A DNA stretch of 64,000 nucleotides from Nocardia niigatensis NBRC 100131 (GTDB lineage: Bacteria; Actinomycetota; Actinomycetes; Mycobacteriales; Mycobacteriaceae): contig NZ_BAGC01000050.1 of the NCBI RefSeq assembly GCF_000308655.1, positions 1 to 64,000 on the forward strand, given 5' to 3'. Below, piece by piece: positions 36,548 through 44,600 of the stretch (positions are counted from its first letter, which is position 1; the number at the start of each line of letters is the position of its first letter). A program made the translations under genes and the position numbers. The notes under the pieces are model-generated. The model did not search any database. It worked only from the letters and a program-made list of their open reading frames with translations, and was not told the origin of the DNA.

Positions 36548-37138
36548 ATGACCGATTCGGAAGTTCGCCGCCGGACAGGCGGACGCTCCGCGCGCGTCCG
36601 GCAGGCCGTGCTGGACGCGACCCTGGAAGAGCTGGCCGACATGGGATTCGACCAGCTGAGCATCGGTGCGGTCGCCACCCGGGCGGGCGTGCACGAGAGC
36701 TCGATCTACCGGCGCTGGAAGACCCGCGAGCGGCTGATCTTCGACGCCATGCTGGAGCACAGCGCGGAGAACCTGCCCGTCCCCGACACCGGATCCCTGC
36801 GCACGGACCTGATCGCGTTCAACCGGTCCCTGATGAAGGTCGTCGATTCGCCGCTCGGCACCGTGCTCGGGCGGGCCATGGCGGGCACGGGCGACAGCCC
36901 GGAACTCGCGGAGTCCCGCGCGAGGTTCTGGCAGGTTCGTCTCGACGGCGCCGGCGCGATGCTCGATCGTGCTGTCGAGCGCGGTGAGCTGAAGACGACT
37001 CCGGATCCGTGGCTCGTGCTCGAAATCCTCACGGCGCCCATTCATTTTCGGAAGCTGCTCACCCGCGAGCCGTTTGCCGAGGACTACCCCGAGCAGGTTG
37101 TCGATCTCGTGCTGAACGGGCTGCTGCACTTCCGCTGA
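36548..37138 (+). CDS. TetR-family regulator of the hydrolase
   Basis: A 196-residue TetR protein with helix-turn-helix at about residues 15-62 (VLDATLEELADMGFDQLSIG, then GVHESSIYRRWKTRERL) and a TetR_C-type C-terminal domain. It is divergent from the esterase gene, and two copies of the GCAAG...CTTGC palindrome fill the 94-base spacer, one beside each start. This is a textbook local repressor arrangement. The inducing ligand is unknown but probably related to the hydrolase substrate. Confidence 0.92.
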   Translation: MTDSEVRRRTGGRSARVRQAVLDATLEELADMGFDQLSIGAVATRAGVHESSIYRRWKTRERLIFDAMLEHSAENLPVPDTGSLRTDLIAFNRSLMKVVDSPLGTVLGRAMAGTGDSPELAESRARFWQVRLDGAGAMLDRAVERGELKTTPDPWLVLEILTAPIHFRKLLTREPFAEDYPEQVVDLVLNGLLHFR

Positions 37139-37471
37139 CGCGATCACGACCCACGATTGGTACGTGCGCGGTGACGGGGGCAGGTCTTCCCCCGAATCCG
37201 TGTCACCACCTTGACCTCAACCAGGGTTGAGGCACCAGGATGCCCACATGGGCTGTTCGCAGCCCGTCTCGCGGTTCCGCCGAGTCCCCGTACACCCCTC
37301 GGCGGGGCCACGGGTTCGTTCCGCCGCCGGTCCCGGACATGACCGGAATCCCGTGACCCGGATCGCGGCGCCGCTCGGCCGCGCCGGGCCCGCATCGGCG
37401 TAGGGTCGAGAGCGCCTGCTCAGCTATCCCGCAGCCGCACCGCATGATTCAGGATGGGAAGAGGACTCAGC
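37139..37471. other. Intergenic, no gene seen
   Basis: The 333 bases between tetR and the universal stress gene contain no credible coding sequence or clear hairpin. The promoter of the stress protein gene should lie here. Confidence 0.5.
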
Positions 37472-38317
37472 ATGTCGACAGGGAAAGCCGTCATCGTCGC
37501 CGTGGACGAATCGGCCGGTTCGGCCGTCACCTGGGCCGCGCACACCGCAGCCCTGCACCACGCGCCGCTGCACCTGCTGCGCGTCCTCGAGATCACCCCC
37601 GATCAGGGTCTGGGCCTGGGCACCGCGCTCACCAACGAGGACTACTCGCGACTCGAGGAGCACGGCACCTGGCTGCTGGACACCGCAGCCGCGGAAGCCG
37701 CCAAGTCCGCTCCCGATCTGACCGTCACCACCGAACTGGCCTCCGGCGCGGTCATTCCCACTCTCCTGGAACGCACCCGCGAGGCCCGCATGGTGGTGGC
37801 CGGCGCCCGCAGCGGCGGCACCCTGCGCCGCGCCCTGTTCGGCTCGGTCACCTCGGTCCTGGCCCGCCGCGCCCACTGCCCCTTCGTCGTGGTCCGCGAC
37901 GGCATCCCGCTACCCCCCGACCTGCTCACCCGTCCCATCCTGGTCGGCGTGGACGGCACCAAGATCAGCGAGCCCGCCATCGCGGCGGCCCTCGACGAGG
38001 CCTCGGTCCGCGGCGTGGCCGTCATCGCCGCGCACGCCGAGGGCGCCACCGACGACCCCGAAATGGACGCCCTCGACGACTACGTCCTCGGCGAAAGCCT
38101 GGCCGGCTGGCAGGAGCGCTACCCCAACGTCCGCATCGACCGCGAGACCACCCACGACAGCCCCGAGCGTTCCCTCCTCGAATTGTCCACCAGCACCCAG
38201 CTTCTGGTGGTGGGCACCCGAGGCCGAGGCGGTTTCACCGCCAAGGTCTTCGGCTCCACCAGCCAATCCCTCCTGCTCAACGTCCAAACCCCCATCATGA
38301 TCGCCCCCACCCCCTGA
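37472..38317 (+). CDS. Tandem universal stress protein
   Basis: The 281-residue protein has two UspA domains (about residues 5-145 and 155-281). The first shows VAVDES and GARSGGTLRRALFGSV, the second VGVDGTK and VGTRGRGGFTAKVFGSTS; the second matches the ATP-binding G2xG9xG(S/T) motif well. Such tandem USPs in mycobacteria bind ATP and belong to dormancy or hypoxia regulons. The start at 37472 is preceded by GGGAAGAGGACTCAG. It ends 57 bases before the tRNA gene. Confidence 0.92.
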   Translation: MSTGKAVIVAVDESAGSAVTWAAHTAALHHAPLHLLRVLEITPDQGLGLGTALTNEDYSRLEEHGTWLLDTAAAEAAKSAPDLTVTTELASGAVIPTLLERTREARMVVAGARSGGTLRRALFGSVTSVLARRAHCPFVVVRDGIPLPPDLLTRPILVGVDGTKISEPAIAAALDEASVRGVAVIAAHAEGATDDPEMDALDDYVLGESLAGWQERYPNVRIDRETTHDSPERSLLELSTSTQLLVVGTRGRGGFTAKVFGSTSQSLLLNVQTPIMIAPTP

Positions 38318-38374
38318 CCTCCCCCAAATACCTGCTACCAGCACGACCGTACGGCTCGGTAGTCTGACCCAGAC

Positions 38375-38448
38375 GCCCCCGTAGCCCAATTGGCAGAGGC
38401 AGCGGACTTAAAATCCGCCAAGTGACGGTTCGAGCCCGTCCGGGGGCA
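38375..38448 (+). tRNA. tRNA, anticodon TAA (Leu), short variable loop
   Basis: A 74-base cloverleaf: acceptor GCCCCCG / CGGGGGC, anticodon stem GCGGA / TCCGC with loop CTTAAAA (anticodon TAA at 38409-38411), T-arm GACGG-TTCGAGC-CCGTC and discriminator A. CCA is not encoded. The variable region is only five bases (CAAGT), so this is a type I tRNA, whereas bacterial leucine tRNAs normally have a long variable arm. A serine-integrase remnant ends right beside its 3' end. Confidence 0.9.
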
Positions 38449-38449
38449 C

Positions 38450-39005
38450 GTACAGCATCTACACATTGCGCGCCCGGCCGATGACCGGGCGTTTCCGTTG
38501 CTGTGGTTTCGGCGTCGCCCAGAATCGTGGCCGCGTGGGCTATGGACGGGACGCGTTCGGCGGGCAACGTGATGGTGATGGTGGCGCGGGTTGCGTTGTC
38601 GTGCATCTGGATTGAGAGCTGGGTGATCTCGAACAGTCGCTGCAGCAACTCCTCGGGTGCGGTAGCGAGGTTGAGCCTGAGATAGGGCAGTGCATCCAGC
38701 AGCGCGACGTCTGCGTCGGCGGGGCGAGCAGGCTCAGCTCGATCGGCCGCATCGAGCTGATCGAGATCGCTGGCAACGGTGGACTTCTCGGCCTCCAGCT
38801 CGTTGAAGGTATTCCGGAGGGCCTTCGTGAAGGGGTCATCGGGATCGCCATCCTGCGCTTGGCGCAGAACGGAGCTTTGGCGGCGAATCAGGTCCTCCAT
38901 GGTTCGCTGGAGTCGTTCGCGATCAACTTGCCGCTGCCTCGCGGCTCGGTCGTCGATCCCGGCGATGTCCGCGGCGAGCAGTTCCTGTCGATACGAGAAG
39001 ACATG
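38450..39005 (-). pseudogene. Serine integrase C-terminal remnant
   Basis: The minus frame, opening just after a stop at 39006-39008 without its own start, reads FSYRQELLAADIAGIDD, RQRQVDRERLQRTMEDL and FNELEAEKSTVASDLDQLD, then LLQRLFEITQLSIQMHD. This Arg/Glu-rich coiled coil followed by a short beta strand is the C-terminal part of large serine recombinases. The catalytic and zinc domains are missing and the frame runs without a native stop into the tRNA. It is evidence of an old integrated element beginning here. Confidence 0.72.
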
Positions 39006-39393
39006 TTACAACCCGAGAGATCAGACACGAAAGCCGTTGCGCACCATACGAGTAGAGGATTTGACCCAAACGATTGACTGCGTTCGACCGGACGCAGCCT
39101 ACCCGGCCAAACACAGGACCCATCAGAACAGCCGCGGCGCGTAGCCAGGTTCTGTCCGCATGGACCTGCAGCGTCAGCTGCACCGACAACTGCCTGTCAT
39201 GCGGTCAGGCACCATATCGCAAGCAGGGCACCGCGATCCGACATTCGAGGACAACTGCACTTGTACCGTTGAAGTCTGCTGATCGGGTCAGCCGATGACG
39301 GACCGACTCTATAGTGATCTTGCCTTCCGGTGCCTCCATCTGGGTGAGGTGGAAGCAGATACCTACTGCAGCAGGTAGCGAAGGAGCACGAAC
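39006..39393. other. Island edge, no clear gene
   Basis: About 390 bases of lower GC than the backbone between the integrase remnant and the first island gene. A minus-strand frame (MEAPEGKITIESV, ending near 39207) is protein-like but short and without a ribosome binding site. The promoter of the toxin locus may lie here. Confidence 0.4.
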
Positions 39394-40647
39394 ATGGGGA
39401 ACAGTGGCCTGACTGGGGCGGCGCGGTTCGACAGCAGTGCTGCGGGTACATCTGGACACATTGGATCCGAGCCGCCTGTCGGCATCGAGAACTCTTCACC
39501 GGACATTGGCTTCAACCTTGGCGGGAGCGCTGCTCAAAAGGCAGAGGAAAACTCAGCGCCAATAGGTGATTTGAACCAGCGCATCGTCGACGAGCTTACT
39601 GAACTACTTGCGCCGGATTGGGAGCAACTTGACGCGGTGTTCGCGATGACGGTCGCCGACGAGGCAGCCCAGATTGTGGTGTCGGACGATCGGCGAACTG
39701 CCCGGGTCCAGCCGCCAGCCAGGTTGATCGGTTTGTTGCGTGACTTGCGGCATCGATCGGTGAAGACCGATGATGGGCCGTGGTGGCGAGTGTTGCTATC
39801 GCTGAACAGTATCGGTGACGTTCGGATCGACTATGACCATGGCACGGAGCCGTTCCCGGACGACCAGTTGTTTCCACCTCAATCGTATATCGCTGACCTG
39901 CAAGCCTTCCCGCGAAAGCGGCTCCCGGTATGGCTCGCGGCGTATGTCGGTCACAACGGAAGCCAGGAGCGCAGTCCAGGCAGTGCCGCCGCCGGGGCGC
40001 GGGCAGATCGTGCATCGGGAGTTCGGGCAACGTCGGTCGAGCATGGACTGCCTCCGTTTCCGCTGGCGTGGGCACGTTGGGCGGTAGTGTCGGCCGCCTT
40101 TGTTGCGGCGAAATCGCCTTGGGGACCGCGGATCACGACGGCGCTCGGTTGGTTCGAAGGCGTGTCGCGCAGCGGATCGACGCTGCATCGACTTCCGGGC
40201 GAGCGTGCGGTGTTGTCTGGCGGACTGTGGAACGCACCGGAACTCGATGCCGCGTACAACGACGGCGCACCAATGCCTGCGTTCTACCGTGGCGCGCCGG
40301 ACTGGGTGGCCGATCCCGTACTGAATCCTCGTGCGGCCAACGGCTTACTGTCGTTCTGCTATTGGTGGGATGGCGCGGGCTGGTACTGCGGCGAATCGCC
40401 GCAAACCGAGGTACTGGGTGCCGCGGTGCCTGGCATCTGGTCACGAGAGAGCGCTGTAGACGTGATCGCTCGAATCCTCGAAACGAATCAGCGAGATGAG
40501 ATCGACGAACTGGTCGCCGCCGCCGAGGTGGGCGCCGTGACGCGAGCCCTGTTCACCGGTTCGGTGAAGGCCGACGGAATCGATGTCGATAACGCGTACT
40601 ACCAACTGATGTTGGCCGGGGTCACTGTATCAGTGCAGGCTGGCTGA
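39394..40647 (+). CDS. DUF600/YezG-like protein at the toxin locus
   Basis: The 417-residue protein starts after AAGGAGCACGAAC. Residues 1-60 are low-complexity. Residues about 65-195 resemble the YezG/DUF600 immunity fold (DELTELLAPDWEQLDAVFAM, WRVLLSLNSIGDVRIDYDHG, TEPFPDDQLFPPQSY), and the second half is a Trp-rich region with no known family that ends LMLAGVTVSV. DUF600 proteins often neutralise WXG/LXG nuclease toxins. Position at the head of the WXG-toxin cluster supports an immunity or accessory role. Family call is by recognition only. Confidence 0.72.
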   Translation: MGNSGLTGAARFDSSAAGTSGHIGSEPPVGIENSSPDIGFNLGGSAAQKAEENSAPIGDLNQRIVDELTELLAPDWEQLDAVFAMTVADEAAQIVVSDDRRTARVQPPARLIGLLRDLRHRSVKTDDGPWWRVLLSLNSIGDVRIDYDHGTEPFPDDQLFPPQSYIADLQAFPRKRLPVWLAAYVGHNGSQERSPGSAAAGARADRASGVRATSVEHGLPPFPLAWARWAVVSAAFVAAKSPWGPRITTALGWFEGVSRSGSTLHRLPGERAVLSGGLWNAPELDAAYNDGAPMPAFYRGAPDWVADPVLNPRAANGLLSFCYWWDGAGWYCGESPQTEVLGAAVPGIWSRESAVDVIARILETNQRDEIDELVAAAEVGAVTRALFTGSVKADGIDVDNAYYQLMLAGVTVSVQAG

Positions 40648-40733
40648 CGGTCTTCGCCGGATTCGCCGAGCCTGGCCATCGTGTATAAGATCGGCTGGAG
40701 TTCGCTCCGATCATCAAATAGCCGGGGGTTGGC

Positions 40734-41051
40734 ATGACTGGCAGGGTGGAAGTCGAAGTCGCAGGATTGCGGTCTACCGCAGGTGGGCTCGACGGCGGAG
40801 CCTCCCGGCTTCGTGCGATCCTGGCCGAAGTCAGTTCGGCGGCACAGTCATACGATGGTTGCTGGGGTGATGACGAGTACGGGCGGCCTTTCGCCGAGGG
40901 GGACAAAGGGTATAAGGCCCGCAGTCTTTCTCTTCAAAACGTATTCGGGCAGCAGGCCGTGCGGTTGGAGAAGGACGCCAATGGTCTGCGTGACAGCGCG
41001 ACTGCCCTGGAGATAGCGGAAGCCAATAACACCGACGGCTTCCGATCCTGA
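40734..41051 (+). CDS. WXG100-like type VII secretion protein
   Basis: A 105-residue helical protein with the shape of ESAT-6/CFP-10 family members: helix 1 (VAGLRSTAGGLDGGASRLR), a turn with CWGDDEYG in place of WxG, and helix 2 (SLSLQNVFGQQAVRLEKDA). Such proteins pair with secreted partners for export by the ESX machinery. It is followed 70 bases later by a YbaB-like gene and then the giant toxin, a standard actinobacterial type VII effector order. No secretion ATPase is in the window. Confidence 0.82.
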   Translation: MTGRVEVEVAGLRSTAGGLDGGASRLRAILAEVSSAAQSYDGCWGDDEYGRPFAEGDKGYKARSLSLQNVFGQQAVRLEKDANGLRDSATALEIAEANNTDGFRS

Positions 41052-41121
41052 CAGGTCACAAGAAACCGACAGGCACAGCGGCTTCCGGAGCGCTCAAGGG
41101 ATGGGGACAGGGCAATAGGGC

Positions 41122-41643
41122 ATGGCAAACGAGGCTGAGAAGGCGCAGCTGGCCGGTCTGAAGGAATTGGTCAAGGGCAGCTTCGCGTCGATCGCTCGGG
41201 CCCAGCAGGAGCGAGCTCGGCTGACCGCGACTGCCCACGCTGCCGGACGGCGCGTCACGATCACGGTGAACGCTGACGGTGTGGTGATCAAGACTGAATT
41301 CTCCGATGACATCGATGATCTGACCTACTCTGAGATCGCTGAGGCGGTCACCGGTGCGACCCAGGACGCCGCGGCGCAGGTGCAGCAGAAGGCTGCACGG
41401 ATCATGGCGGCCCTGCAACAGGAGCAGGCCCAAATCCCGTCGGTATCAGAGTTTTTCCCGATGATGCCTGACGTTCAGTCGATGATCCCCACCCCGCCCG
41501 AGGTGTCCATGGCGCCCCCGGGATCTCCCGAGCGGACCACGATCGAACCCGATCCGGCCGCGCAGTTCTCCAATGTCGAAGAGTACGAACACGATCCATC
41601 GATCCGGAGGCGGTCCAGCATCGCTGCACCGGAGTGGGACTGA
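41122..41643 (+). CDS. YbaB/EbfC-like protein (EspL-like position)
   Basis: The 173-residue product has the YbaB core: an N-terminal helix (AEKAQLAGLKELVKGSFASI), two strands (VTITVNADGVVIKTEFSD) and a long C-terminal helix (YSEIAEAVTGATQDAAAQVQ), then a Pro-rich tail. YbaB proteins bind DNA as dimers, and those beside ESX genes, such as EspL, are thought to chaperone secretion. It lies between the WXG protein and the giant toxin with an 18-base gap to the latter, so translation may be coupled. Confidence 0.78.
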   Translation: MANEAEKAQLAGLKELVKGSFASIARAQQERARLTATAHAAGRRVTITVNADGVVIKTEFSDDIDDLTYSEIAEAVTGATQDAAAQVQQKAARIMAALQQEQAQIPSVSEFFPMMPDVQSMIPTPPEVSMAPPGSPERTTIEPDPAAQFSNVEEYEHDPSIRRRSSIAAPEWD

Positions 41644-41661
41644 CACGGTCGGGGACTATTC

Positions 41662-44600
41662 GTGTCGGGGTGGACATGGGTCGGGGATCATCTTCCCGCC
41701 TGGCTGATGGAGGCGCTGAACTTCTTCTCGGCGTATCCGAAAGGCGACCAGGACAAGCTGTTCGCGCTGGGTGATGCTTGGAAGAAGGCGGCGACCGAAC
41801 TCGAGAATTTCGAGCCCGAACTGAAGGCGGTCACCGGCGGGTTTTCGCAGTACTACACCGGTCAGGGCGCTGATGAGATCCTGCAGGTGTTCGCTGCCTA
41901 TTTCGACAGCTCTGACACCTCCCTTCCGGCGCTAGCCGACAGCCTGAAGAACCTCGGCCATGATGCCCGTTCGACTGCGGCGGAAATCGAGTACACCAAG
42001 ATCCAAGCCGAGATCTTCGCAGCTCTCACCCTCGCTGCCGTGGTGCAGTTGATGATGAGCCTGTGGGGTTCGGTCGCGGTGCCGGCCTACCTCGCCATCT
42101 CCCGCGAGGGACTGGCCGTGTTCGCCAAAACGATGATGGCACGCATCGAGGCGATCGCCGCCCGAGCCGCGACACGGTCGCTGGCCAAGGCGGTTTCGAA
42201 AGAGATCGCGATTCCGCTCGGCGAACGAGTGCTCCCCAAAGCGCCCCTGCGGCTGGTAACGAACAGCCTCAAGGGTGGGACGATCATGGCGGGACTCGGG
42301 GCGGTATCCGATGCCGGTGTGCAGGCCATCCAACTCGGGGAAGGGCATCTCGACGACGGCTTCGATCTGAAGAAGACCTTTCAGACCTCGATCGAATGGG
42401 GAGTCGGCGGACTCGTCGGCGGTCCGGCACACATCAAAATCGCTGACATGCTGGGCAATCGCGGATTGTCCCCGCGACTGGGTGGTTTGATCTCTGGTGG
42501 CCTCGGAGGCATGGCGGGCGGCCTCGGCATGTACGCGGGCGGCCTAGGGAACCAGATCTATGACCATTTCAAGCACGGCAAGACCATCGACTGGTCGCTC
42601 AGTCCCCAACTCTTGCTCGGCGGTGCAGCACTCGGTGGTGCAGGGGGGCTCCGCCATGCGCTGAACGCCGAGCGCGCCGCGCTAGCCGGAGATGGTCCCG
42701 GAGCGTCGGCGAACAGCCGTGTCGACGCCCAGGCACCCCGCGTACATACCGTCACCGCGGAGACCGACGCCGCCGGCAAGGACTTGTACCGCAGTCTGCA
42801 AAGGGAAGTCCACCCGGACGTTCTTCAGGCAAAAGGTGAACCGGCCCACCTCGTCGAGCATGGCGAGCGGCTGACCCGAGAGATCAACAACATCAACGCT
42901 GAATCGAAGCAGCTCGGTGGCTTCAGTGATCAGCACGTCGCCGACCTCGCGGACGTCCGCCAGGAATGGCGGCAGATCTCCGCGGCAGGCGGCGACGGAA
43001 GCGCGGCGCACCCCGATGCTCCCGTCGGGACCGACCATCGGGCCGCCCCCGCGAATTCGACTAACCCACACGGTCCAGCGGAAACGCGAGCCGGAACCCC
43101 GGACATCAGGTCTGGCGACACGACGACCCGTTCGGCCCCAGCCGATCAAACCGGCCGCCAGGGGGTGCCAGTACGTGCTGGCGACCCCTCGGTACCTCGG
43201 GAACCGGTGATCGGTCGACAGCAGATGCCTGACAGTCCGGCCCGCGTCGTCACGACAGTGACTCCCACCGACAACAGTGTGAGTGTCGCTGCAGGAAGCC
43301 AAGACAGGCTCGTCCCGGCAAACGACGCTTCTGCGGCTCGGCCGGTGAACGCGAGCCCCGTAACCGAGATAAAGCCGGTCTCTTCGGAACTCACGCCTCG
43401 CGTGCCCGGTCCCGAGTCCGGGTCGCCTACTCTCCTTCCGACTCGATCGGCCGACCCGTCCGCGACGAACTCAGGCTCGTCCCCTGTCAGCCGCCAGCCA
43501 ACTGTCGTCGACGCTCCCGAAACGCCCGCGAAAACTCGGAAGCCTGTCGGCCCGCCATCCGCTCCGGCAGACGATGCTGGTCTGCCCACCAGCCACCATC
43601 AACCTTCGGCACCGACTCCGGACGTCGAGGCACCGACCGGCCCGTCGGGAGGCGACCATCCCGCACCTACCGGTCCTGAACTTGTGCCCGCAACACCGCC
43701 GCATACAGGCACTGGACGCCCACTCGAAGTCCAGCGTCGCATCGACCGCATCACCGGTATTGAGCTCGAACCCGCCGCGGAGAAGGCCGCCGCCGACCTC
43801 CGCGACTTCTATCAGCACCAGAGCACCGAAGCCGCGGACGCCACGCCCGTCACGCCGCGAGATACCCAATCAGGCTCTCCCGCACCGGCATACGAGGCGC
43901 GGCGGTTCACCTACGGTCCCGATGACTTCCTCCACTCCCTGACTGTCCGCGTACACCTCGACGGTGCCGAACATCTGCCGTCCGAACACGTAGGCCGCAT
44001 AGTCGACAAGCTTCACACCACCATCGACACCGTCTTCAACAAAGGCCAGCGCCTGCTCAGCGGTGACCGACTCAATGTCCACATCGAGCTCACCGACAAT
44101 CGCGCCGACGCCCATCTCCGCGCCACTGTCGCTGAGCCCCAACATGTTTCCGATCCGCGCACCTGGACCGGTGATACCCACCCGGACACACTCGCCCGGC
44201 AACTTCGCGAACACCTCGGTCTATCGACCGACCCGGGCAAGCACACACTCGACTACATCGATGTCCGACAGATCAGCAACGACATCGCCCTCGCCAACAC
44301 CGACAACCACCTCACCGGGCTACCCGAGACGCGCACCGTAGCGCCGAAACGTCTGTACGGTCTCGAGACTCCTACCCATCAGTGGGCAGTCGAAGATGCT
44401 CTCCGCGAAGGCAACAGATTCCTCACCGGGGCCGACCCCCGTACCAACCCATACGGCGACCTCATCAACGACGGCGGCCCCCACAATCTGGGACGCAGCA
44501 ACAACTGCCTGGATAACAGCCTCTCCGCGCTTTCGTCGTTCCATGGTGACCCCCAGGTCGCGCTGCCCCGTTGGCCCGACACACTTCCCGACGGCAGCAT

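Noticed and set aside
39596..40444. Minus-strand frames opposite the DUF600-like gene
   Set aside because: Arg/Pro/Thr-rich antisense sequence without starts or motifs.
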